The translations under genes were made by a program, and so were the position numbers. Below are positions 1 through 8,602 of a stretch of DNA of 64,000 bases, in pieces. The stretch comes from Lachnospiraceae bacterium (GTDB lineage Bacteria > Bacillota > Clostridia > Lachnospirales > Lachnospiraceae), in contig CABJBM010000019.1 in the NCBI GenBank assembly GCA_902363835.1, positions 1-64,000 on the forward strand. Direction: 5' to 3'. The notes under the pieces were generated by a model. That model did no database searches, was not told the origin of the DNA, and saw only the letters and a program-made list of their open reading frames with translations. Every line of letters begins with the position of its first letter. Position 1 is the stretch's first letter.

Positions 1-23
1 TCTGAAAGAAAGTGGTTTTTTCA

Positions 24-58
24 TTTTGTGCGAAAAATTTTTGCATTTTGCGCGCAAA
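24..58. promoter_or_regulatory. Two related inverted motifs, possible activator sites
   Basis: TTTTGTGCGAAAA (24-36) and TTTTGCGCGCAAA (46-58) share arms and start exactly 22 bases apart, two helical turns. The second contains the perfect palindrome TTTGCGCGCAAA (47-58). They lie about 90 to 125 bases upstream of the -35 box of the glycyl radical enzyme promoter, where an MtlR-type activator could bind. The likely partner is the PRD regulator at 4241-6193. The role is inference; only the repeats are seen. Confidence 0.35.
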
Positions 59-148
59 GCTACAAAGACCAGATTTAGGATTATCCATTTTTATTGTTTT
101 ACAGGAATAGAAAAACGGAAGAAACAATAAAGATAAATAAAAAACATG

Positions 149-177
149 TTGACAATAAGAATAAAAAATAATATTAT
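149..177 (+). promoter_or_regulatory. Sigma-A promoter of the glycyl radical enzyme operon
   Basis: TTGACA (149-154), a 17-base spacer and TATTAT (172-177) make a near-consensus promoter. Transcription would start near 184, giving a leader of about 56 bases before the AAAGGAGG ribosome site and the ATG at 240. The DNA upstream is very AT-rich. Confidence 0.65.
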
Positions 178-239
178 AGTGATGATAAGTAAGAGCAGCC
201 AGTAGGAAATAATACATAAAAATAAAAGGAGGAACGCAG

Positions 240-2591
240 ATGAACCTGATTATGACTGACAGGGTCAGTCGCTTAAAAGAAAAAATGCTTTCCGAACCCC
301 GCTATGCATCCATTGAACAGGCGAAAATTATTACAGAAACTTATAAAGCAAATGAAACAAAACCCAGAATCATTCAAAGGGCGCTGGCGCTGAAAGCGGC
401 ACTGAAAAAGCTGGAAATCAGCGTAGAACCGGAAGAACTGGTAGTAGGAAACCGTACGGCTGGTGTCCGGTATGGAGTGGTATTTCCCGAAAGCGGCAGT
501 ACGTGGGTAGACAAGGAATTTGAAACTCTTCCAACCCGTCCTCAAGATAAGTTTCAGGTAAGGGATGAAGATATTTCCTGTTTCCGCAATGAAATCAAAC
601 CGTACTGGGAGGGAAAATCTCTGGAGGATGTACTCCGGAGCCGGTATGGAAAAGAGATTGACGAAATTGCCAAAGTAGTGAAGATCAACCAGAAAGATCA
701 TGCCCAGGGCCATATATGTCCTAATTGTACAGAATGGCTTCACAAAGGCCCCGCTGCAATCAGGAGTGAAGCAGAGGCTAAGATGAAGCTTACCTATGGG
801 GAGAAAAGGGATTTTTATGAGAGTGTGACCATTGTCATGTCAGGCACTCAGGATTTTATGATCAGGTATGCCAGACTCCTGATTGAAAAGGCAGAGCATG
901 AACCGGATGAAGACAAGAAGGCCAGTATGCTTCAGATTTCAAAAATCTGCCGTAAGCTGTCAGAACAGGCTCCGGAGACTTTTTATGAGGCGGTCCAGTC
1001 CCTTTGGTTTTTATTTGTTATTCTTCATATGGAATCCAATGCTTCATCTTTTTCCCCAGGACGCATGGATGACTATTTATGGGAATATTATGAGAATGAT
1101 TTGAAAAATGGGATATTAGATCAGCAAGGGGCATTAGAGATTGTGGAATGTCTTTGGCTGAAATTCAATCAGATTATCTATTTTAGAAATGCCAACAGCG
1201 CCAAATTTTTTGCAGGTTTTCCCATTGGATTTAATATAGCAATAGGTGGGCAGGATAAGGATGGGAATGATTTTGTCAATGACTTATCATTTCTCTTTTT
1301 AAAAGCGCAGGAACACCTTGGCCTTCCTCAACCCAACCTATCCGTCCGTCTTCATGAAAACACGGGTGATAAACTGTTAAAGCAGGCCATCCGTGTAGTT
1401 TCAAAAGGGAGCGGCATGCCTCAGTTTTTTAATGACAAAGCGATCATACCGTCCATTGAGAAGCTGGGGATATCCAGATCCGATGCCAGGAATTATGCCA
1501 TTGTAGGCTGTGTGGAATTGACGACTCAGGGAAACAATCTGGGCTGGAGCGATGCGGCAATGTTTAATTTAAACAAAGTTCTGGAACTGACTTTAAACGG
1601 CGGAAAATGCCTTATCACCGGAGAACAGCTGGCAGAGAACTATGGGGATATCACCACATACGAGACATTTGAGGAATTGGAGGCTGTTTTCCAAAGATAT
1701 CTGGATGAATACCTGGATAAGATGGTGAAAGCCTGTGAAGAGGTGGAAAAAGCCCATATTGATTTGCTTCCATCTCCGTTTTTATCAGCGGTTGTCGATG
1801 ATTGTATGATAAAGGGGACGGATGTGACAGCCGGAGGAGCTCATTACAACTTCTCGGGAATTCAGATGATCCAGATTGCAAATCTGGCAGACAGTATGGC
1901 GGCTGTGAAAAAGCTGGTATTTGAAGAAGGGAAAATTGGAAGACAGGAGCTTTTGGATGCCCTTCGTTCGGACTTTAAAGGATATGAGGTCCAACGTACC
2001 ATGCTTTTGAATAAAAGCCCCAAATACGGCAATGACGTGGACCAGGTGGATGAATTGGGTGTCAAGTGGGCGGAATATTTCAAGAAGCGTCTGTCCTGTT
2101 ATACCAATTACCGTGGGGGGAAATACCATACAGGAATGTACACTGTTTCGGCCCATGTACCTATGGGAGAGAATGTGGGTGCTTCTCCCGATGGGCGCCA
2201 CTCAGGGCAGCCCCTTGCCGACGGAGGTATGTCACCGGTCTATGGAAGGGATATTGCAGGACCGACAGCCGTACTGAAGTCTGTGTCAAAGCTGGATAAA
2301 AATTTGACGACTAACGGCGGACTTTTAAATATGAAGTTTTTGCCGGAATTTTTTAAAACGGATACGGGAATTGATAAATTTGCAAAGTTCCTGCGTACCT
2401 TCGTGGATCTGGAAATCCCACACATCCAGTTTAATGTCGTGCGCAAGGAAGACTTAATTGCAGCAAAGAATAATCCGGAGCTATACAGAAGTCTTACCGT
2501 CCGGGTGGCAGGATATACGGCTTACTTTACGGAGCTGGCGAGAGAACTGCAGAATGAAATCATAGAGAGAACCAGTTATGGGGAAATATAG
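240..2591 (+). CDS. pflD: Glycyl radical enzyme, PflD type (probable sugar-phosphate lyase/dehydratase)
   Basis: A 783-residue cytoplasmic radical enzyme. The C-terminal glycyl radical loop RVAGYTAYF carries Gly758. The thiyl-radical cysteine is Cys424 in VGCVE, with the Glu426 partner seen in dehydratase and lyase members. True pyruvate formate-lyase has two adjacent cysteines here, so formate acetyltransferase activity is unlikely. Motifs such as ESNAS, PTRPQD and HIQFNVV match my memory of E. coli PflD. Neighbours are the activase, an FSA-like aldolase and a fructose-type PTS, as at the E. coli pflDC/frw/talC locus. I recall recent work assigning PflD to opening of 1,5-anhydroglucitol-6-phosphate to 1-deoxyfructose-6-phosphate; that substrate is an inference here. 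The start is fixed by AAAGGAGG just upstream. Confidence 0.85.
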   Translation: MNLIMTDRVSRLKEKMLSEPRYASIEQAKIITETYKANETKPRIIQRALALKAALKKLEISVEPEELVVGNRTAGVRYGVVFPESGSTWVDKEFETLPTRPQDKFQVRDEDISCFRNEIKPYWEGKSLEDVLRSRYGKEIDEIAKVVKINQKDHAQGHICPNCTEWLHKGPAAIRSEAEAKMKLTYGEKRDFYESVTIVMSGTQDFMIRYARLLIEKAEHEPDEDKKASMLQISKICRKLSEQAPETFYEAVQSLWFLFVILHMESNASSFSPGRMDDYLWEYYENDLKNGILDQQGALEIVECLWLKFNQIIYFRNANSAKFFAGFPIGFNIAIGGQDKDGNDFVNDLSFLFLKAQEHLGLPQPNLSVRLHENTGDKLLKQAIRVVSKGSGMPQFFNDKAIIPSIEKLGISRSDARNYAIVGCVELTTQGNNLGWSDAAMFNLNKVLELTLNGGKCLITGEQLAENYGDITTYETFEELEAVFQRYLDEYLDKMVKACEEVEKAHIDLLPSPFLSAVVDDCMIKGTDVTAGGAHYNFSGIQMIQIANLADSMAAVKKLVFEEGKIGRQELLDALRSDFKGYEVQRTMLLNKSPKYGNDVDQVDELGVKWAEYFKKRLSCYTNYRGGKYHTGMYTVSAHVPMGENVGASPDGRHSGQPLADGGMSPVYGRDIAGPTAVLKSVSKLDKNLTTNGGLLNMKFLPEFFKTDTGIDKFAKFLRTFVDLEIPHIQFNVVRKEDLIAAKNNPELYRSLTVRVAGYTAYFTELARELQNEIIERTSYGEI

Positions 2592-2608
2592 AGAGCGGGA
2601 GCCGGTAT

Positions 2609-3532
2609 ATGGATAATAAAAACATTCAGGGAACCATATTTGATATCAGAAGGTTTTCCATCCATGACGGCGGAGGAATACGAACCACGATTTTTTTAAA
2701 GGGCTGTCCTCTTAGCTGCGTATGGTGTCACAATCCGGAGGGAATATCAACAAAGCCGAGACCGCTATATTTTCCAAATAAGTGCATCCGGTGCGGAATA
2801 TGCACAAGATTGTCTAAAGATGGCGGCGTAGTTATGGAAGCAGATGGGGGGAAGCTTTATCCTGCAAAAAATGAGGACTGGCATCAGATCATAGATGCCT
2901 GCCCTTCAGGAGCGTTGACATGGGACTCCAGGCAGGTGACGGTTCAAGAGGCAGCAGAGGAGCTGTTGCGGGATAAACCATTTTTTAAGCATGGGGGAGG
3001 CGTTACATTATCAGGCGGAGAACCCCTTTTGCAGGCTGATTTTGCTGTTGCCCTCCTTAAGGAATTGAAATCTCGGGGAGTCCATACTGCCGTGGAAACT
3101 GCCCTTTATGTGAAGCAGGATATTTTAGAGAGGGTACTTCCGTATTTGGATTTGATTTATGCGGATTTTAAAATTTTTGATTTAGAAAACCATAGAAAAT
3201 ATATAGGTAAGTCCCATGAGCTGATAAAAGATAACATTCGTTTTCTTTTGGAATCAGACAAAAAGGAATCTGTTATTATAAGGACTCCTATGATTCCCGG
3301 CTTGACAACTGATCCCGGAAACATTGCTGCGATCAGCCGCTATATATCAGGAATCTTTCCCGGAGTTTCTTATGAAATTTTAAATTATAACCCATTGGCT
3401 GAGTCTAAATACCACTTAATTGAAAAAGAATATTATTTTAAAGAAAATCCGAGACGGTATTCTGATGAGGAAATGGATGGATTTGCTGAAATTGCCTCTT
3501 TAAATGAAGTGAAAAATATAATCATAGAGTAA
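2609..3532 (+). CDS. pflC: Glycyl radical enzyme activase (radical SAM)
   Basis: A 307-residue activating enzyme that uses S-adenosylmethionine and a 4Fe-4S cluster to generate the glycyl radical on the preceding protein. The radical SAM motif CPLSCVWC lies near residues 34-41. A ferredoxin-like insert follows with CIRCGIC and CPSGAL, enough cysteines for one extra cluster. The SAM-binding GGEP motif (LSGGEPLL) is intact. The gene starts 17 bases after the enzyme gene, so the two are certainly co-transcribed. Its length is normal for the family. Confidence 0.9.
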   Translation: MDNKNIQGTIFDIRRFSIHDGGGIRTTIFLKGCPLSCVWCHNPEGISTKPRPLYFPNKCIRCGICTRLSKDGGVVMEADGGKLYPAKNEDWHQIIDACPSGALTWDSRQVTVQEAAEELLRDKPFFKHGGGVTLSGGEPLLQADFAVALLKELKSRGVHTAVETALYVKQDILERVLPYLDLIYADFKIFDLENHRKYIGKSHELIKDNIRFLLESDKKESVIIRTPMIPGLTTDPGNIAAISRYISGIFPGVSYEILNYNPLAESKYHLIEKEYYFKENPRRYSDEEMDGFAEIASLNEVKNIIIE

Positions 3533-3550
3533 TGAGAAAGGATTTTAATT

Positions 3551-4231
3551 ATGAAATTTATTATTGATGATGCAAATATTACGAAAATCAAAGAGCTTTA
3601 CAGCATATTTACCGTAGACGGTGTGACCACGAATCCCTCCATACTGGCAAAAAACGGAAAACAGCCATTTGAAACCCTGAAAGAAATCCGTGAGTTTATT
3701 GGTCCGGCTGCCGGACTTCATGTCCAGGTAACGGCTGAGACTATGGAAGGAATGCTGGAAGACGCCCATAGAATCCAGAAGGAGTTGGGGAAAAACACGT
3801 ATATAAAAGTTCCCACTACCAGAGAAGGGCTTAAGGCAATGAAGGCTTTAAGCGGGGAAGGGGCCAATATTACCGCAACTGCTATTTATACTCAGATGCA
3901 GGCGTTTCTGGCAGGCAAGGCAGGGGCTCATTATGCGGCTCCATATGTGAACCGGATCGATAATCTGGGTGCAGACGGTGTGAAAACAGCGAAAGACATT
4001 CATGACATTTTTAAAAATAATGGTTTGAAGACTGAGGTATTGGCTGCAAGCTTTAAGAATTCCCAGCAGGTACTTGAACTCTGTGAGTATGGAATCGGGG
4101 CGGCTACCATTTCCCCTGACGTAATAGAAGGATTGATTAAGAATGACTCCGTTACAATGGCTGTAACAGCTTTTACAAAAGATTTTGAAAGCCTGTGTGG
4201 GGCCGGAGTGACCATGAAGAATTGCAGATAG
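3551..4231 (+). CDS. Fructose-6-phosphate aldolase-like transaldolase
   Basis: A 226-residue protein of the small transaldolase/FSA (TalC) family, a TIM barrel that cleaves or forms ketose phosphates through a Schiff-base lysine. Lys86 in YIKVPTT is the catalytic lysine, and VDGVTTNPSILAK is the N-terminal signature. In the inferred pathway it would cleave the ketose phosphate made by the radical enzyme into glyceraldehyde-3-phosphate and a three-carbon ketone. It sits 18 bases after the activase gene. A second paralogue lies at 29969-30622 in a different operon. Confidence 0.85.
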   Translation: MKFIIDDANITKIKELYSIFTVDGVTTNPSILAKNGKQPFETLKEIREFIGPAAGLHVQVTAETMEGMLEDAHRIQKELGKNTYIKVPTTREGLKAMKALSGEGANITATAIYTQMQAFLAGKAGAHYAAPYVNRIDNLGADGVKTAKDIHDIFKNNGLKTEVLAASFKNSQQVLELCEYGIGAATISPDVIEGLIKNDSVTMAVTAFTKDFESLCGAGVTMKNCR

Positions 4232-4240
4232 GAGGTTTTT

Positions 4241-6193
4241 ATGTTATCTGATAAGGCAATCCGCATTTTTAAAATTCTGGTTTTAAATAATAAGGATCCG
4301 ATTACAGTAAAAATGCTGGGTGTTTGCCTGGATATGTCAGAACGCTCTGTAAGCATGTACTTGAAAGAGGTCAGTGACTTTTGCAGCAGGCATCATATCA
4401 CTTATGTCAGTAAAAGGGGCTGCGGTGTTTATTTGGAACTGTCGGAAGCAGAGGCTTGTGCCCTAAAGAATTTTTCAGAACCTTCCTATTATGATGCAGA
4501 ATACCGGGTTTCTTATATTAAGCAGACTCTTTTGGAAGGCTGGGAAAATTATACAATCTCTCTTTTATCAGAGGAGTTGTTTACTTCCAAGTATGTGATT
4601 GGAATTGATCTGGATTTGGCAGAAGCCTGGTTTAACGAGTATGGACTGACCTTTGTGAGAAAGTCCAAAAGGAAACTTGCCATTGAAGGAAGTGAATGGA
4701 ATCACCGCCGTGCTATTATCAGCCATGCACGTTCAAAAAAAGGCAGGATCACAGAAGTAAGCCAAAGCACATATGACAAACGGTTGGATGGTTTAAGTGC
4801 TGCAATGCTGGAGGATTACTGCGGATTGGAAGTATGCAGGAGTATCTGTGAGGCAATCAGACAGTTTGAATCCGAGGCCGGGGGCCGCTTTGTGGATTAC
4901 AGCTACATCATGCTGGCAGAATATCTGTGTGTTCTGTATAAACGGATTCATGCAGGCAAGTATGTTTCTGATCAGGAATTAGGCTTCTCATGCCATGGGA
5001 AAACTTTTTCCGGACATTTGGAGATATTAGCGAGAAACGTGGAATCTGTCATGGATGTGAAACTTATGGCAGGAGAGCTTGATTATCTGTATCTCCTTTT
5101 AGCCGGTGCAGAGTTCCAACAAGGTGAGGAAGAGCGAAAACAGGAAAACCTGCTGGTTTCCCGTCAGGATGTACGTGATTTGAGTGGGCGTATTTTGGTC
5201 TATTTATCAGATGTTTCAGGACTAAACTTATACGAAGATGAGGTTTTATGCAGTGGTCTGGAGTCCTTTCTTTACCATTGTATGATACGGACAAAGTTCG
5301 GATTGGAAATCTGCAATCCGTTTTTGGAAGAGATAAAGAAAAGCTACAGTGCTATTTTTACAACCTGTTTTAGTCTGGGAAGCTACATCCAGGAGGAAAC
5401 AGGGAATATGCCGTCAGAACATGAGATTGCATTTTTGACGCTTTTGATCGGCTGTGCATTGATCCGTATGGAAAAGAAGACAAGGGCTGTTCTCATCGGA
5501 GCCGGAAGTCTTCTTTTGGCTGAGATGACAGCAAAAAAAGTTGAGCAGAGAGTACCCTGGGTCGGGGTCATTGCAGTGCTTCCTATGGACAATGTCTGCC
5601 AGGTGGAGCAATTGGATTGTGATCTTGTTATCACAACCATTCCAGGTTATGAGCTGGAACTTCCCACTGTTTATGTTACACCTGTAATCAGTGACCGGGA
5701 TGTATTAAAGCTGCAAAAGGCCGTCAACCAGCTATATACCGACAGACTGGGGCAGATAGGCCCGTCTTCCCTGGCGGCCTATTTAAAACCGGAGTTTATT
5801 ATGCTGGAGGTGGAATCAGCTCCGAAAGAAAAGCTGATTGAACTGGGATGCAGCATTCTGGAAAAAGAGATGTATGTTACAAAAGAGTATTGTATGGAAG
5901 TCCTTCACCGGGAATCCATCAGTTCCACAGAAATAGGCAATGGAGTCGCAATTCCTCATGGAATAGAAAATACGGTCAATAGACCGGCAATTTTCATCAT
6001 ACGCCTGAAGAACAAGATGGACTGGGGAAACGGTTCTGTGGATATCATTTTTATTTTGGCGTTGAATTTTAATGATGTCAGCGTTACCAGAAAATTTTTT
6101 AATTTGTTTTATGAAAAGGTGATCAATGAGGAAACTGTAGAGCAGATCAGAGGTGCCGGTACAAAAGAAGAAGTTCTTTCTATACTTCAGTAA
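4241..6193 (+). CDS. PRD-containing PTS-linked transcription regulator (BglG/MtlR type)
   Basis: A 650-residue regulator. Residues 1-170 hold DeoR/Mga-like helix-turn-helix domains, then two PTS-regulation domains (about 180-400), an EIIB-like region (about 405-490) and a C-terminal EIIA domain with phospho-accepting His573 in AIPHG. Proteins of this build are usually transcription activators whose activity is set by PTS phosphorylation. The EIIB-like stretch reads AVLIGAGSLLLAE and shows no cysteine at the usual phosphorylation position, so that module may be inactive. The gene follows the aldolase gene by 9 bases and is followed by a terminator. It probably controls both the enzyme genes and the PTS genes downstream. 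Confidence 0.8.
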   Translation: MLSDKAIRIFKILVLNNKDPITVKMLGVCLDMSERSVSMYLKEVSDFCSRHHITYVSKRGCGVYLELSEAEACALKNFSEPSYYDAEYRVSYIKQTLLEGWENYTISLLSEELFTSKYVIGIDLDLAEAWFNEYGLTFVRKSKRKLAIEGSEWNHRRAIISHARSKKGRITEVSQSTYDKRLDGLSAAMLEDYCGLEVCRSICEAIRQFESEAGGRFVDYSYIMLAEYLCVLYKRIHAGKYVSDQELGFSCHGKTFSGHLEILARNVESVMDVKLMAGELDYLYLLLAGAEFQQGEEERKQENLLVSRQDVRDLSGRILVYLSDVSGLNLYEDEVLCSGLESFLYHCMIRTKFGLEICNPFLEEIKKSYSAIFTTCFSLGSYIQEETGNMPSEHEIAFLTLLIGCALIRMEKKTRAVLIGAGSLLLAEMTAKKVEQRVPWVGVIAVLPMDNVCQVEQLDCDLVITTIPGYELELPTVYVTPVISDRDVLKLQKAVNQLYTDRLGQIGPSSLAAYLKPEFIMLEVESAPKEKLIELGCSILEKEMYVTKEYCMEVLHRESISSTEIGNGVAIPHGIENTVNRPAIFIIRLKNKMDWGNGSVDIIFILALNFNDVSVTRKFFNLFYEKVINEETVEQIRGAGTKEEVLSILQ

Positions 6194-6194
6194 C

Positions 6195-6247
6195 AGAGAT
6201 AAAAAGAGATAGAGGAAGGGTAGTCCCTGATTTTGTCTCTTTTTTTG
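6195..6247 (+). terminator. Rho-independent terminator after the PTS regulator
   Basis: AGAGATAAAA (6195-6204) pairs with TTTTGTCTCT (6231-6240) through one G-T wobble and is followed by seven T residues. It separates the enzyme/regulator operon from the PTS operon. Confidence 0.6.
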
Positions 6248-6309
6248 TTTAATTGCCATAATCTAAAAAAATGCAGTTGTGTTAATGCAAAATAGCAATA
6301 AATAGTATG

Positions 6310-6338
6310 TTGAAAATAATAAAAAATTAGCATAAAAT
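6310..6338 (+). promoter_or_regulatory. Promoter of the PTS operon
   Basis: TTGAAA (6310-6315), a 17-base spacer and TAAAAT (6333-6338). The 330-base gap 6194-6523 holds the terminator, this promoter, a leader of about 180 bases and the AAGGAGG site of the EIIA gene. I see no other gene in it. Confidence 0.45.
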
Positions 6339-6523
6339 GATATTAATAAATAATAAAGAATAAAAATAAATGATAAAAAGTTGAAGAGGCCATAAGATAA
6401 AACTATTTTGTATACCCGGGGCAATGATATCAGGGGAAAATCTGGCCGGAATAAATATTATAGCTGCGCGTTGATTCTGGAAATGTCCAGAAAAACGATA
6501 GATGAATCATAAGGAGGATTTTC

Positions 6524-6976
6524 ATGGAAAGGGAGTTAATGTCACAGTCAATCATCATGTTCGACATGGTTGCACAAACGAAGGAGGAAGTAATATCCCA
6601 GATGACAAGTCTGATGGATGCGGACCAGCGCCTGTTGGACAGGAGTGGATATGAACAGGATGTGTTGACAAGGGAAGGGCAGGCATCTACCGCCGTGGGT
6701 TTCCTGACGGCCACGCCTCACGCAAAATCAGACCATGTGAAATGTCCTTCTCTGGCTTTTGCCAGATTGAAGGAACCTATTTGCTGGGAAGGGGAGGAAG
6801 GAGAGGAAACCGTATCAATGGTATTCCAGGTAGGTGTTCCGGCAGAGAATCAGGGGGACCGGCATTTGGAAATACTGGCCGGCTTATTCCGGAAACTGAT
6901 CTATGATGAATTTCGGGAAGAACTGTTGAACGCAGATTCAAAAGAAAAGATATTAGAACTGGTAGGAAAACTATAA
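6524..6976 (+). CDS. PTS fructose-type EIIA component
   Basis: A 150-residue cytoplasmic phosphocarrier of the PTS EIIA-2 (fructose/mannitol) family. It takes phosphate from HPr on His66 in TATPHAKSDH and passes it to EIIB. It starts after a strong AAGGAGG and is followed 41 bases later by EIIC. Encoding EIIA, EIIC and EIIB as three separate proteins matches the E. coli frw-type systems beside pflD. The sugar is unknown; an anhydrohexitol or a fructose-like polyol fits the context. Confidence 0.85.
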   Translation: MERELMSQSIIMFDMVAQTKEEVISQMTSLMDADQRLLDRSGYEQDVLTREGQASTAVGFLTATPHAKSDHVKCPSLAFARLKEPICWEGEEGEETVSMVFQVGVPAENQGDRHLEILAGLFRKLIYDEFREELLNADSKEKILELVGKL

Positions 6977-7017
6977 GGTAGAAGGGAAAAGAGTAAAAAT
7001 TACTCAGGAGGTAAAAT

Positions 7018-8118
7018 ATGGGCGATTTAATTGGTATTTTAAAAAATACAAGAAAACATTTAATGACAGGAGTTTCCTACATGATCCCTTTCGTGGTAAC
7101 CGGAGGAGTTATCCTCTCTTTATGTGTTATTTTGAGTGGCCAGAATGCGGTTCCTTCTTCGGGAGCCTTAGGGGAAATTGCTAAAGTGGGTATTGCCGGT
7201 CTGGGTTTAATGGTTCCGATCTTATCCGGTTATATTTCATTTTCAATTTCGGAAAGAGCAGGATTAGCACCGGGTATAATTGGAGGATATATTGCCAATC
7301 AAATTGGTGCAGGATTTTTAGGCGGTATTGTTTCTGGATTACTGGCAGGTATTATTGTACACTATCTTAAGAAAATTAAAGTACCAAATTCATTAAGATC
7401 AGTTATGCCGATATTTGTAATTCCTCTTATCGGAAGCTTTGCCGTATGCTTTGTAATGCTTTTCTTCATAGGTCAGCCGATCGCAATCATGATGTCATCA
7501 CTGTCTAACTGGCTGAACAATATGAGCAGCGGAAACTCCGTTGTACTGTCATTTATTTTAGGAGCTATGAACAATGTTGATTTTGGTGGCCCAATCGGAA
7601 AAGTATCTTATGGATTTGGTACGGCAATGTTATCTGATATCAATCCCGATACCGGACTGTCCAGCCAAGCGGCCCAGTTAATAATGGGGGCAGTTGGTGC
7701 TTCCTGTGCAATTCCGCCGCTTGCCTGTGGAATTTCCACATTATTGTTTAAAAAGAAATTTAACAATGAAGAAAAAGAGGCTGGAAAGGCAGCATTGGTT
7801 ATGGGTTTTGTAAGTATTTCAGAGGGAGCAATCCCGTTTGCAGCAAATGATCCGCTGAGAGTGATTCCTTCCTGTATAATAGGCGGCGGCATCGGAGCTG
7901 TGATCTCTATGGCATTAAAAGCGGGAAATCCGGCACCCTGGGGAGGTATTATCGTTGCGCCGATCAATAGCAATCCATTTGGATATCTTCTTGCGATATT
8001 TGTGGGAAGCATAATCTCTGCCCTATTAATGGGATTTCTAAAGAAAAATGCTGGTGCGGGTTCAACAGCGCAGGCTGATGATTCTGAAGACTTTAATTTA
8101 GACATGGAAGGTTTTTAA
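7018..8118 (+). CDS. PTS fructose-type EIIC membrane component
   Basis: A 366-residue integral membrane permease of the fructose-specific EIIC family. It is strongly hydrophobic, with roughly nine or ten membrane segments. The GNPAPWGG and NDPLRVIPS motifs are typical of fructose EIIC. It translocates the sugar while EIIB phosphorylates it, so the product enters the cell as a phosphate ester. That agrees with a downstream aldolase acting on a ketose phosphate. The tail after residue 345 is hydrophilic (AQADDSEDFNLDMEGF). Confidence 0.85.
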   Translation: MGDLIGILKNTRKHLMTGVSYMIPFVVTGGVILSLCVILSGQNAVPSSGALGEIAKVGIAGLGLMVPILSGYISFSISERAGLAPGIIGGYIANQIGAGFLGGIVSGLLAGIIVHYLKKIKVPNSLRSVMPIFVIPLIGSFAVCFVMLFFIGQPIAIMMSSLSNWLNNMSSGNSVVLSFILGAMNNVDFGGPIGKVSYGFGTAMLSDINPDTGLSSQAAQLIMGAVGASCAIPPLACGISTLLFKKKFNNEEKEAGKAALVMGFVSISEGAIPFAANDPLRVIPSCIIGGGIGAVISMALKAGNPAPWGGIIVAPINSNPFGYLLAIFVGSIISALLMGFLKKNAGAGSTAQADDSEDFNLDMEGF

Positions 8119-8145
8119 ATTTAAGAAGAAAAAGGAGGTACTATT

Positions 8146-8460
8146 ATGAAACTTGTAGCTGTAACTGCATGTCCATCCGGAGTGGCCCATACCTACTTAT
8201 CTGCCGAAATGCTGCAAAAGGTTGCCAAGTCAAGAGGCGTTGAAATTAAGGTGGAAACCCAGGGATCGGTAGGAATCGATAATAAAATCACTTCTGAGGA
8301 AATTAAAGCAGCGGATGCCGTTATATTGACAAAGGATGTGGCAATTATTGGAGAAGAGAGGTTTAAAGGAAAGCCGACTGTCCGGATAAGTGTCAGCGAT
8401 GCAATCAAAAGAGCAGATCAGATTATTGCTAAAATTCAGGAAAAGCTGGAAAATAAATAA
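8146..8460 (+). CDS. PTS fructose-type EIIB component
   Basis: A 104-residue phosphotransfer protein. Cys9 in the signature TACPSGVAHT is the phosphorylated residue. It accepts phosphate from EIIA and delivers it to the sugar bound by EIIC. It lies 27 bases after the EIIC gene with an AAAGGAGG site. The family and fold are certain; the sugar is not. Confidence 0.9.
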   Translation: MKLVAVTACPSGVAHTYLSAEMLQKVAKSRGVEIKVETQGSVGIDNKITSEEIKAADAVILTKDVAIIGEERFKGKPTVRISVSDAIKRADQIIAKIQEKLENK

Positions 8461-8602
8461 TAAACTAAGGGGAGTATTTATCAGAATATAGTGATTCATG
8501 TACTACTGCTGTTATAAGGGGAGAATGGTAATAGATTGAGGAAGCATGTACATGACTGATATAAGAACTGCTCAAAGCTGATTTAATACAAATGGAGGAA
8601 TT

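Noticed and set aside
240..2591. Reading the radical enzyme as pyruvate formate-lyase
   Set aside because: The paired cysteines of that enzyme are absent; the site is a single Cys followed by Val-Glu, and the context is a sugar PTS.
240..2591. Reading the radical enzyme as choline lyase or propanediol dehydratase
   Set aside because: No microcompartment shell, aldehyde dehydrogenase or alcohol dehydrogenase genes are nearby.
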